The notes beneath the pieces were generated by a model, which searched no databases, was not told the origin of the DNA, and was given only the letters and a program-made list of their open reading frames with translations. This document shows positions 45,482 to 54,211 of a DNA stretch of 64,000 bases, in pieces. Source of the stretch: UBA1275 sp002323515. Lineage in GTDB: Bacteria; Bacteroidota; Rhodothermia; Balneolales; Balneolaceae. The position numbers were made by a program, and so were the translations under genes. The stretch covers positions 65,673 through 129,672 of the forward strand of contig CAXGAH010000005.1 of the NCBI GenBank assembly GCA_964007875.1, given 5' to 3'. Positions within the stretch are counted from its first letter, which is position 1, and the number at the start of each line of letters is the position of its first letter.

Positions 45482-46465
45482 TTACTTCAATAATTCATGC
45501 ATTTGTTGCCAACTCAGTCTAGGGCCATATTGTCCAACTACTTTTGAGGCAGCTTTGGTCGCTAACTTACCCGATGCAGCGTAGTCTAATCCATTGGTAA
45601 TCCCATATAAAAAACTACCCGCAAACATATCACCAGCTCCATTGGTATCTACAGCTTTAACTGGAAATGGCTCTATATCAATAAAGGTATCTCCATCAAA
45701 AATTATTGCTCCATTTTTACCCATCGTAATAACAAAGCGCTTGGCATCTTTTTTTAATGCTTCACGAGCTTCCAGCAGGCTCGATACTCCCGTATAGGCT
45801 TTTGCTTCTTCTTCATTACAAAATAATAAATCGACAGACGCACCAATGACATCCTGAAATTTAGACCTAAACGCTTGAACTATAGAAGGGTCGGAAAGGG
45901 TAATAGAACTTCGTACTCCATGTTCTTCTGCAATAGAAAAGGTTTTTTTCATCGTATCAAAACCATCCTCGGTTGTAACTAAATATCCTTCAACATACAC
46001 ATACTCAGAGGATTGTATAGCTAAAGGTGAAAGTTCTTGTACGGACAACTCTGAACTTATTCCTAGATAAGTATTCATAGTTCGATCGGAGTCCTCAGAA
46101 ACCATAACCAGACATTTACCCGTTGTCCCTGCTTGCCTTGCCTGGCCGTCTAAATTTGTTTGAACTCCCGCATTGGTCATATCGGCCAGATAGAAATCTC
46201 CAAATTCATCGGCTGCAACTTTGCAAGAATAATAGGCACTACCTCCTAATTGACTAATTGCAATCATAGTATTTGCAGCTGACCCCCCTGATTTACGTTG
46301 ATAATCGTGATGTAACATAGCCTCTAACAAACGCTGTTGGGTTACTTCATCAACCAGCGTCATTAGTCCTTTAGCCACTTGCTGTTCTTCTAAAAATTCA
46401 GTGGAAATCTTACATTCTAAATCGACAAGGGCATTTCCAACCCCATATACATTATATTTTTTCAT
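45482..46465 (-). CDS. PfkB-family (adenosine kinase-like) kinase
   Basis: 327 residues, ribokinase fold. GNALVDLE near residue 11, the GGSAANT motif near 60, and the C-terminal DTNGAGDMFAGSFLYG with the catalytic Asp. The lid GTTGKCLVMVSED and the start resemble adenosine/fructokinase-like PfkB proteins. The acceptor is an unknown sugar or nucleoside. First gene of an operon with rdgB and a sodium symporter; the set could take up and phosphorylate a nucleoside, but that is inference. Confidence 0.88.
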   Translation of the reverse strand: MKKYNVYGVGNALVDLECKISTEFLEEQQVAKGLMTLVDEVTQQRLLEAMLHHDYQRKSGGSAANTMIAISQLGGSAYYSCKVAADEFGDFYLADMTNAGVQTNLDGQARQAGTTGKCLVMVSEDSDRTMNTYLGISSELSVQELSPLAIQSSEYVYVEGYLVTTEDGFDTMKKTFSIAEEHGVRSSITLSDPSIVQAFRSKFQDVIGASVDLLFCNEEEAKAYTGVSSLLEAREALKKDAKRFVITMGKNGAIIFDGDTFIDIEPFPVKAVDTNGAGDMFAGSFLYGITNGLDYAASGKLATKAASKVVGQYGPRLSWQQMHELLK

Positions 46466-46607
46466 GCTCTTTATGTTAGTACAAATTATTAGTACAAACC
46501 GAATGATGAATAACCAACAATCTGGCTAATCAATGTGATGGTACCCAACAAGGTAAGCAGGCTAGAGATTCATAAAAAATCTTTCCTTAGACTCTCTATA
46601 TTCTACC

Positions 46608-47351
46608 ATGTCATATACTTCCTTGATACAGCACTTCAAACGGATGGCCGAAGGTTATCTTCCAGAAGAACCCTACTACTGTGAAATGCATCCTACCCCC
46701 TGGGATACCATTGGCTCACAAATTCGGACCCATAGCACAAACCAGAACCCAGACCAGAGTCCACACAAACCTCTTAAAGACATTGTCTATACCGAAAGTG
46801 CTGTATGTATCCCACTTTATCAAGCCCCGTCCAACCGCATAGGACCAACCCCATCGTTTGAGGATGCTACACTTGAAATAATATACACCTTACGAAAACA
46901 GCACCTAAGCCATGGCGGGCAAATCAGTTTTCCTGGTGGGCGCCTTGACCCGAATGAAAAATCTGAACAAGCAGTGGCTAGAGAGATAGAAGAAGAAATA
47001 TCCATTAAAGCTGAAACGGTTGAGCTCATTGGAGAACTCCCAACCTTTTATTTACATCACAGTAAACACAAGATAATTCCTTTTATCGCATGGTTACATG
47101 ATATAGAAAGTATGAATGCATGCCCCAATGAGGTGGATGAAATCATTAGGGTACCCCATGAGCAGCTACTGGACACAAAACGAATAAAAATGGGACAATG
47201 GACCCTTCGTAATCAAATCTACAACGTACCCTTTTACTATATACATCGAATCCCTTTGTGGGGAGCTACCGCTATGATTACAGCAGAATGGTTACGCTTT
47301 TATCAAACACTGAATGCGAATAAGAAAGGTTGGGATGACCTAACTAACTAA
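46608..47351 (+). CDS. NUDIX hydrolase, CoA pyrophosphatase-like
   Basis: 247 residues. The NUDIX box lies in GGRLDPNEKSEQAVAREIEEEISI (in pieces near residues 108-131), preceded by HGGQISFPGG, which with the long N-terminal part is typical of the NudL/CoA pyrophosphatase group. It hydrolyses nucleoside diphosphate bonds, probably in CoA or its derivatives. Divergent from the PfkB kinase across 142 bases. The 3' end overlaps the oxidase gene by 12 bases. Confidence 0.88.
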   Translation: MSYTSLIQHFKRMAEGYLPEEPYYCEMHPTPWDTIGSQIRTHSTNQNPDQSPHKPLKDIVYTESAVCIPLYQAPSNRIGPTPSFEDATLEIIYTLRKQHLSHGGQISFPGGRLDPNEKSEQAVAREIEEEISIKAETVELIGELPTFYLHHSKHKIIPFIAWLHDIESMNACPNEVDEIIRVPHEQLLDTKRIKMGQWTLRNQIYNVPFYYIHRIPLWGATAMITAEWLRFYQTLNANKKGWDDLTN

Positions 47352-48533
47352 TTCTGCAGCTTGCTTACCCAGTCCAGTACTCAATGCCACTCCCATCCCA
47401 CTTAACCCTACCGCCCAAACCATATTCTGGGAGGGTTCAGCTTTGATAATTGGATTTTTTTCAGGTGTGAAACCCATAATACCCGACCACTCATATTCCA
47501 CCCCATGAGGATCAATCCCTAACACCTCGTTCATATACCCAAATAAGAAAGATTTTATATCTTTGTTAATACCAAATTGAGTGGTGTTTTCACCGGAAAC
47601 ATCCACATGCCTAGCTCCCCCCAACAACAAACGATGTGCCCCAACATTTCGAAAATAAATGTATCCTTGGTGAGTATGAAAGGTTCCTTGCCATGGCTGA
47701 GAATCTAAAACTTTGGTAAGAAGCACCAAACCTCGCCCAGGGCTCACCGAAATATCTCTATCTAGTGATGTTGAAAACGCATTAGTTGCTAAAATGACTG
47801 ATGAGCTATGAATCTGTCGATTATGTTGGCTAGGATCTTCTACTGTTAAACATACGCCATTCGCTTTTTTCGACACATCTACTAAACTCTGCCCCCAAGC
47901 CAAGCTTATCCCCATCTGCTCACACAATTGCGCAAATCCAGACCACGCCTTTGCGGGTTGAAGTTGTCCCTCTCTCGGCATAAAAATAGCTGAGTAGTCA
48001 TTGATGGTTGTTGGTTTGTACCAATTATCTAGACCAGTTCTTTTTTTTAAAGCTGTATTACAATGAGCCAAATGAGTCAATACCCTCTCAAATTCTGCCT
48101 CATCAGTAAATAGTTCGTGCCCACCCAAAGGTTCATATCCTATAGCTACATCACCCAGAATACTTCTTAGCAAGGATAAACCCAGCCAACGTTCATGCAT
48201 TCGATCCCATACGTGCTCCGGCCGTTCTAACTGGCTGTCAGCGATAAATTCCCCTATCGTACCAATGCAAGCAAAGCCTGCATTCCTGGTACTCGCCCCC
48301 AATGGAGGAAGGTGACGATCAATAAGAGCAATTTTGGCGGTTGGATGTATTTTAGCTAAATGATAGGCCGCTGATAGACCTGTAAATCCTGCTCCAACTA
48401 CAACAAAATCATAGTTTTTTTCCAATGGTTTGTACGCCAGATAACTGGTTAATGTTTGATCCCAACCCAACTCTCTTTCCCAGTATGACCACTCAATATG
48501 GCTAGGGCGGTGAACGGATTTTTGCACACTCAT
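47340..48533 (-). CDS. FAD-dependent oxidoreductase (DAO/DadA-like)
   Basis: 397 residues. The N-terminal Rossmann motif DFVVVGAGFTGLSAAYHLA (near residue 40) binds FAD; the C-terminal MVWAVGLSGMGVALSTGLGK completes the site. The DAO family oxidises amine groups of amino acids, glycine, sarcosine or similar. About 38 residues precede the FAD motif, as in GlpO/PuuB-type proteins. It lies 15 bases after the M20 gene, probably one operon. Substrate unknown. Confidence 0.88.
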   Translation of the reverse strand: MSVQKSVHRPSHIEWSYWERELGWDQTLTSYLAYKPLEKNYDFVVVGAGFTGLSAAYHLAKIHPTAKIALIDRHLPPLGASTRNAGFACIGTIGEFIADSQLERPEHVWDRMHERWLGLSLLRSILGDVAIGYEPLGGHELFTDEAEFERVLTHLAHCNTALKKRTGLDNWYKPTTINDYSAIFMPREGQLQPAKAWSGFAQLCEQMGISLAWGQSLVDVSKKANGVCLTVEDPSQHNRQIHSSSVILATNAFSTSLDRDISVSPGRGLVLLTKVLDSQPWQGTFHTHQGYIYFRNVGAHRLLLGGARHVDVSGENTTQFGINKDIKSFLFGYMNEVLGIDPHGVEYEWSGIMGFTPEKNPIIKAEPSQNMVWAVGLSGMGVALSTGLGKQAAELVS

Positions 48534-48548
48534 TACATTACCTCAGGC

Positions 48549-49745
48549 TTATTCTTTCCCTGTTTCACCCGAACCGCCAATAGCTAATGATACCATTAAG
48601 GGCATTGCCGTTTCAAAAAAACCAGGATCAACATTGTATTTTGGATGATGCCAAACATACTTTGAATCACTTTTTTGAGCCCCACTACCGACGAAGAAAA
48701 AAGCACCTGGAAAAAATTGCTGATAAAACGAAAAATCCTCTCCAGCCATGATAGGACGTTCCATTTCTACGACCTTATCAGATGTAAATAAGTTCTTTGC
48801 ATGATTAAGTACTTGTTTCGCTGCCCGCTCATCATTGATTACAGCAGGGTATCCTTTGTTAATTGTCAAGGAAATTTCAGCATCATAGGCTTGAGCAATA
48901 CCCGCACAAATTTGGTGCATTCGCTTCTCAATACGCTTTACCGTAGCGCTAGAAAAGCTTCGTATAGTTCCCCATAATTGAAGCTTTTCCGGAATTATGT
49001 TGTGGGCCGTACCTCCCTCAATTCTGCCAATCGTTACCACTGCCGATTCTGTTGGATCAACGCTTCGACTTACAATAGTTTGAAAGGCGGAAATACATTC
49101 AGCTGCAATTACCACAGGATCAATGGCTTCATGAGGGCACGCCGCATGTCCACCAACCCCGCGAATAGTCACGTGAAACTCATCTGGAGCCGCCATTAAT
49201 TCCCCTGGACGAGTGGTAATTGTTCCCACTTTATGCGACGGAGAGGTATGCAGACCGAATATCTGCTGAATGGGATACTTTTGTAACCATCCTGTCTCAC
49301 AAAGCAAACGCCCACCTCCTGGTAATGTTTCTTCACCGGGTTGGAAAATTAACAGCACTTTTCCCGATATATGGGAAGTATGTTTCGCCAATACTCGCGC
49401 GACTCCTAATAAATTAGCGGTATGCGCATCATGACCGCAACAGTGGGCTATCCCTGGTCGCGTTGAAAAAAAATCAGTTTTAGCTTCGCCCTCCTCCTGT
49501 ATGGGCAGCGCGTCGATATCTGCCCTCAAAGCAACTACTCTGTCCGACGCAATGTCGCCCTCAATTATTGCTATACAACCTGTGTCCAAAGGTCTTTCAA
49601 CAACCAAACCTAGCTGCGTCAATTGCTGCTCAATATAGTTGGTTGTTTCAAATTCCTGATAACTCAGTTCGGGAAAACGATGCAGATATTCCCTTTCTTC
49701 ATTAGCCTGTTTTAGATAAGGAGTACACCACTGTTGAATGTTCAT
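48549..49745 (-). CDS. M20-family amidohydrolase
   Basis: 398 residues, M20D type. Metal and catalytic motifs: HCCGHDAHTANLLG, the GEETLPGGG loop with the catalytic Glu, the lid with GVGGHAACPHEAIDP, and IMAGEDFSFY near the end. The family cuts acyl or amide bonds of N-acyl amino acids, hippurate or IAA conjugates. It forms a two-gene unit with the FAD enzyme, which suggests amino acid recovery followed by oxidation. The exact substrate is open. Confidence 0.93.
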   Translation of the reverse strand: MNIQQWCTPYLKQANEEREYLHRFPELSYQEFETTNYIEQQLTQLGLVVERPLDTGCIAIIEGDIASDRVVALRADIDALPIQEEGEAKTDFFSTRPGIAHCCGHDAHTANLLGVARVLAKHTSHISGKVLLIFQPGEETLPGGGRLLCETGWLQKYPIQQIFGLHTSPSHKVGTITTRPGELMAAPDEFHVTIRGVGGHAACPHEAIDPVVIAAECISAFQTIVSRSVDPTESAVVTIGRIEGGTAHNIIPEKLQLWGTIRSFSSATVKRIEKRMHQICAGIAQAYDAEISLTINKGYPAVINDERAAKQVLNHAKNLFTSDKVVEMERPIMAGEDFSFYQQFFPGAFFFVGSGAQKSDSKYVWHHPKYNVDPGFFETAMPLMVSLAIGGSGETGKE

Positions 49746-49831
49746 CGGTTAGTTGATATAGGAGTTGATTGGGCTGAAACTTTCGTACGAGTTATTCGTA
49801 TGTTCTTATGCACTTATAATGTAGGAAAACT

Positions 49832-51085
49832 ATGCGTTCATTTTCTTGGGAAATCTTTGTAGGGGCTATTCTGCTATTTTTTGTGGCTATACTAGTGAGC
49901 AACGAAAAAGAGGCAAAAGAAAGGCGTGAGGCAGGACTAGATGGAACGAAGAATATTTTCTCTGGGACTCAAAACCTAGAATCAAAAATTCAGCAAAAAG
50001 CCAGGGAAATAGAACAGAAAATTAAAGAGAACACAACGGGACGACTTTCCCAATCGCAGGCTCTTCAAACAATACCTAATCAATCTATAACAGGCACCCA
50101 GGATTCACCATCAATGTCTGAAGCGCGATTGGGTCAATGGATCGAATCATCTCCTGGAATATATACCTTTTCGTCGGTACTCTCACTTAATAACAAGGAA
50201 TCTCTTAGCATAGATATTCCTTTTGGTAGCTTAGAATTTAGTAGTGAGGCTAGTGGGAGTAAGGGGAAACCTCTACTTATTTTGACTGCTTCTGGAAAAA
50301 TCCAGGACGCAAACTGGTTACAAAACCAACTGAGTATTATTGATTCGAGTACTAATAGTGGGGTGAGGGTATTTATGAGTAAATCGGGAAATAAAACGTC
50401 TAATTTTCAACTCCAAGCAAGACTTATCATTCCCGAAGAAACCAACGTGAATGCCAAAACACAAAGCGGACATATTGAATTATCAAACATAGCCGGTAAG
50501 CATTCCTTGAACACAAAAGGTGGGCATGTTGAAGTCGTGGATGTAAAAGGATCCTTAGAAGTTACATCTGGGGGTGGGCACATTGATGTATTGGATATGG
50601 AAGGAGACTTAGAACTATTTACCAAAGGAGGCCATATTACCCTAGAGAATGTATCTGGCAATATTAAGGCCACTACAAATGGGGGATATATAGATTTAGA
50701 TGAGTTGGAAGGGAGTTTATGGGCGCTGACAAAAGGAGGGAATATCACTGTTTCTATCGCACATGCAGGTGAGCGTGTCACCTTGATCACCGAAGCAGGT
50801 AATATTCGTTTATCAAGCTCGGAAACTAAACCCTATTTTTGTACAATGAATGCTAATGCAGGAATAAATTTCGGTAATTCGGCTATTGTTGGAAATCTTT
50901 TTGGTTCATTTACAGGTTTTTTATTTCCACAAGAAAAACTAGATGACTATGCTAGTGATTTACAAAACTTATTTAACACCATGGATCTAAGTGCATTTGA
51001 AAATCCTACATATGGTAGTTTTGGAGTTTTACCTTTGGTTAACCTATCCGCAGAACTTGGCACTATTACGACTGAATTTGAGTGA
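49832..51085 (+). CDS. Membrane-anchored protein with 18-residue beta repeats (DUF4097-like)
   Basis: 417 residues. A hydrophobic segment (8-22) anchors the protein or acts as a signal. A charged linker (25-100) follows, then a beta-rich body. Residues 209-330 hold seven repeats, most exactly 18 residues long, of pattern T-x-G-G-H-[IV]-x-[VL]-x-[DN]-x-x-G-x-[IL]. This fits the stacked rungs of DUF4097/DUF4098 (right-handed beta-helix-like) proteins, whose role is unknown. It begins 86 bases upstream of the M20 start on the other strand and is followed 6 bases later by mnmD. Confidence 0.78.
   Translation: MRSFSWEIFVGAILLFFVAILVSNEKEAKERREAGLDGTKNIFSGTQNLESKIQQKAREIEQKIKENTTGRLSQSQALQTIPNQSITGTQDSPSMSEARLGQWIESSPGIYTFSSVLSLNNKESLSIDIPFGSLEFSSEASGSKGKPLLILTASGKIQDANWLQNQLSIIDSSTNSGVRVFMSKSGNKTSNFQLQARLIIPEETNVNAKTQSGHIELSNIAGKHSLNTKGGHVEVVDVKGSLEVTSGGGHIDVLDMEGDLELFTKGGHITLENVSGNIKATTNGGYIDLDELEGSLWALTKGGNITVSIAHAGERVTLITEAGNIRLSSSETKPYFCTMNANAGINFGNSAIVGNLFGSFTGFLFPQEKLDDYASDLQNLFNTMDLSAFENPTYGSFGVLPLVNLSAELGTITTEFE
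50456..50821 (+). repeat. Seven tandem 18-residue (54-base) coding repeats
   Basis: In the anchored protein above. The third residue of the glycine pair motif falls at residues 214, 232, 250, 268, 286, 304 and 324: five spacings of 18 and one of 20. The repeats are diverged at DNA level, so they are old and selected for structure. Confidence 0.8.
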
Positions 51086-51091
51086 TCTAGG

Positions 51092-51907
51092 ATGACAAAA
51101 TTTGATCCTTTTGTAACCGAAGATGGGTCTTCTACCCTCTTTTCCAAACAGTATAATCAGTACTATCACAATCCGAACGGAGCCTTATCAGAGAGTCAAA
51201 CGGTATTCATTGAGCGCCTGAATATTCAAGAACATCTGAAGGTACATAATGGGCAACTTAAGATTTTTGAAATGGGCTTTGGCACAGGGCTCAATTTCTT
51301 GTTGGCCGCCCAAGCGTTTTTGACGGCTTACCCCAACCTATTGGTTAAAGATGCAGCCGAATTGCATTTTTATTCGGTCGAAGCCTACCCCATTTCTGCC
51401 GAAGTTGCGGCAACGTTTCAGTATCCCATTGTTTGGCAAAAAAATACGCTGACCGATTGGATTTCAACCAGTCTGAATGGAATTAAGAAGGGATGGAATC
51501 ATCATCAACCAGAGGAGGATATTCCCATTTTCTTACATTTGTATTGGGGTAATATTCAAGAGATCACCGAACTAAGTCCTCGTAATCAAGGTATCGATTT
51601 CTACTTTCACGATCCTTTTTCCATTCAGCAGAATCCAGAGTGTTGGGAACCAAGTATTTTTGAGCGTTACAAGAAATGGGGGCATACTCAAGCGAAAGTA
51701 AGTACCTATGCTGCTGCCACTCAAATTCGCGCAGCTATGGTCATTGCCGGCTGGCAAGTGTACAAAGCCACCGGAGCCCTTGGGAAAAGGGAAATGACTA
51801 TAGCTAGTTTGGAAAAACTGCCCTATGAAGTCCTCCAAGACCAGCAGTTAAAAGCCTGTGATAACCAACGCTTAACCGAGCGTTGGAATGCAGGAGAATG
51901 GTTGTAA
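51092..51907 (+). CDS. mnmD: tRNA 5-methylaminomethyl-2-thiouridine methyltransferase MnmD
   Basis: 271 residues. SESQTVFIERLNI, then the SAM-binding EMGFGTGLNFLLAAQAF and FYFHDPFSIQQNPECWE are the MnmD/DUF752 signature. The stand-alone methyltransferase half of E. coli MnmC adds the last methyl group to U34 of some tRNAs. No FAD oxidase half (MnmC2) is fused. It follows the repeat protein by 6 bases and converges on serA, 7 bases away. Confidence 0.93.
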   Translation: MTKFDPFVTEDGSSTLFSKQYNQYYHNPNGALSESQTVFIERLNIQEHLKVHNGQLKIFEMGFGTGLNFLLAAQAFLTAYPNLLVKDAAELHFYSVEAYPISAEVAATFQYPIVWQKNTLTDWISTSLNGIKKGWNHHQPEEDIPIFLHLYWGNIQEITELSPRNQGIDFYFHDPFSIQQNPECWEPSIFERYKKWGHTQAKVSTYAAATQIRAAMVIAGWQVYKATGALGKREMTIASLEKLPYEVLQDQQLKACDNQRLTERWNAGEWL

Positions 51908-51914
51908 TCGGCAA

Positions 51915-53504
51915 TTAACTCAAAGAAATAAAACGCGGGGCTTTTACGCCATCCATACCTTGGATGTTTTGCATTTCTTCTTGGCTTAGCTTACGGTCGA
52001 CGGCTACTGCAGTAATCGCATTTGACCCTTTTGATGCTCGTCCTAAACTCAGCGCACCGATATTGATGGATTCCTCCGCCAAAGCACCACTTACCGAAGC
52101 CAACATACCTGGTTTATCCTCATTTTGATAAAGTAATAGATCTCCTTCCAAACGCATTTCCAAACCATAACCATCAATGTCTACCACTCGAAAATCTCCA
52201 TCACCAAATAGAGTAGCAGAAATACTTTTGTACTCTTCATTCTTAGGCATACGAATAGTGATCAAGTCTGAGAAGGTTTTAGTTTTGTTGGAAGTTACTT
52301 CCTTAATCTCGAAACCACGCTCGTCCGCATAAATACGAGCGTTAATTAAATTAATGGAGTCATCGACATACTCACTAATAATTCCCTTAAGAATACCATC
52401 TGTAAGTACATCGGCGTATTTGGTGCAATCCCCAGCGTATTCAAATTCTAATTCGCTGGTTTGTTCTGGTGATAATTGTACCATAGCCTTACCTAGTTTC
52501 TCTGCTAGAATTAGATATGGTTGGACCTCTTTGTTAGTTAAGAGTGCAATTGATTTACCGTTTATGCTGCCTTTATAGTTGGTATTCTCGAGCGCATCAG
52601 CCATCTGAGCAGCTATTTGTTCCGCTACTTTTTCCTGAGCTTCCTCAGTAGATGCTCCCAAATGTGGTGTACAAATGACCTTTGGATGGGCTAACATCTG
52701 ATAAATTTCTTCTGTAGGTGGTTCAGTTGAATACACATCCAAGGCAACACCCCCTAATACTCCCTCATCCAATAATTGAGCTAAGTCAGATTCCTCGTAA
52801 ATTCCACCACGAGCACAGTTAACCAAGCGCATGCCTTTTTTAAGATTTTCTTTGTTTGCCAAAGAAATAAGACCTTTGGTCTTTTCGGTCAGTGGGGTGT
52901 GTACGGTCACATAGTCACTTGTGGAGAGAAGTTCTTCAAGCTCCACTAGCTTCACACCTAAGTTTTGAGCATGTTCTTGAGTAGAAAATGGGTCATATGA
53001 AATAATCTCCATCCCAAAAACCTTCATTCTCCTAGCAACCTCGGATCCAATTTTCCCCAAGCCCACAACACCTAAAGTCTTTCCGTGAACTTCGATCCCC
53101 ATATATGCCTTTCGATTCCATCCTCCTCCTTTTACCGTTTGCACTGCTTCTGGGATATTTCGTGACATCGCAATGATTAACCCGCAGGTGTGTTCTGCAG
53201 TTGAAATGGTATTTCCATCAGGAGTATTCATGACTAGTACACCTTTTGCAGTAGAAGCAGGGATGTCTATATTATCAATCCCTACCCCTGCGCGACCAAT
53301 AACTTTAAGTTTTGGGGCATGTTGCAGAAGTTCAGAAGTAACCTTGGTAGCACTTCGGACAACAAGTCCATCATATTCACCAATACATGCATTCAATTCT
53401 TCAAGTGTAAGGGTACCGGGTTGTAACGCTTTAATACCACGTTGTTCAAAAACGTGTTTACATACTGAGTCTACATTATCGAGGAGGAGTACAGAAAATG
53501 ACAT
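51915..53504 (-). CDS. serA: D-3-phosphoglycerate dehydrogenase, three-domain form
   Basis: 529 residues, the long form. Substrate and NAD domains with GLGKIGSEVARRM (NAD site), NCARGGI (catalytic Arg), and CTPHLGAST (catalytic His); then an intervening domain (about 320-455) and a C-terminal ACT domain (about 455-529). It oxidises 3-phosphoglycerate, first step of serine synthesis; the ACT domain usually gives serine feedback. Confidence 0.95.
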   Translation of the reverse strand: MSFSVLLLDNVDSVCKHVFEQRGIKALQPGTLTLEELNACIGEYDGLVVRSATKVTSELLQHAPKLKVIGRAGVGIDNIDIPASTAKGVLVMNTPDGNTISTAEHTCGLIIAMSRNIPEAVQTVKGGGWNRKAYMGIEVHGKTLGVVGLGKIGSEVARRMKVFGMEIISYDPFSTQEHAQNLGVKLVELEELLSTSDYVTVHTPLTEKTKGLISLANKENLKKGMRLVNCARGGIYEESDLAQLLDEGVLGGVALDVYSTEPPTEEIYQMLAHPKVICTPHLGASTEEAQEKVAEQIAAQMADALENTNYKGSINGKSIALLTNKEVQPYLILAEKLGKAMVQLSPEQTSELEFEYAGDCTKYADVLTDGILKGIISEYVDDSINLINARIYADERGFEIKEVTSNKTKTFSDLITIRMPKNEEYKSISATLFGDGDFRVVDIDGYGLEMRLEGDLLLYQNEDKPGMLASVSGALAEESINIGALSLGRASKGSNAITAVAVDRKLSQEEMQNIQGMDGVKAPRFISLS

Positions 53505-53600
53505 GATGAGGCTTCGTGAGAGTTATTAATTGTGAAATAAATTTTGATAGATAAAATGGTATGATCGGAGAAATTACGCCATAATTATTTAACAGTTCCA

Positions 53601-54188
53601 TTAATCGACAAATTCCCTAATTAGTTCTTTAATATCGGCAATTCCATCCCTATTCTCAGCAGAATATGAAAGAATGGGAACCTCTATATTCATGTTATAA
53701 AGCAACTTTTTTAGACTTGATTGTGCTTGTTGCACTTTATTTTTTGAGATTTTATCCGCTTTTGAAAGCACTACTGAGAAAGGAATCTGTTCAGTAGCTA
53801 ACCAGTAAAAAAAATCTTCATCTAGTGCCGAGGGTGGATGTCTTGCATCTATTACGTGGAGAACTAAACGAAGTGTTTCTCGCTGAATTAAATAAACTCG
53901 TATGTTTTCTCCCCAACGTTCTCGCTCTTTCTTAGGTACTTTAGCGTACCCATAGCCTGGTAAATCAACAAGGTAGCATGTCTCACCCACTTTATAATAG
54001 TTCATCTGCTGGGTTTTACCTGGCACATTGGAAGTACGAGCTAAATTTTTTCTTTTGAGCAAAGCATTGATTAACGATGACTTCCCCACATTAGACCTAC
54101 CGGCAAAACAAAACTCGGGTAAGTCCATTGGTGGGCAGTCTTCTAATCGCGGTGCGCTAGTAATAAACGTTGCGGGATCATTAAACAT
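53601..54188 (-). CDS. engB: Ribosome biogenesis GTPase EngB/YsxC
   Basis: 195 residues. G1 GRSNVGKSSLINAL (near residue 30), G3 DLPGYGYA, G4 LSKADK and G5 YSAEN; the length and NVPGKTQQMNYY switch I fit YihA/YsxC. It helps large-subunit assembly. It starts 23 bases after the purF stop on the same strand. Confidence 0.96.
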   Translation of the reverse strand: MFNDPATFITSAPRLEDCPPMDLPEFCFAGRSNVGKSSLINALLKRKNLARTSNVPGKTQQMNYYKVGETCYLVDLPGYGYAKVPKKERERWGENIRVYLIQRETLRLVLHVIDARHPPSALDEDFFYWLATEQIPFSVVLSKADKISKNKVQQAQSSLKKLLYNMNIEVPILSYSAENRDGIADIKELIREFVD

Positions 54189-54211
54189 GCCAAGTAATCC
54201 TGCTAAAGGTG

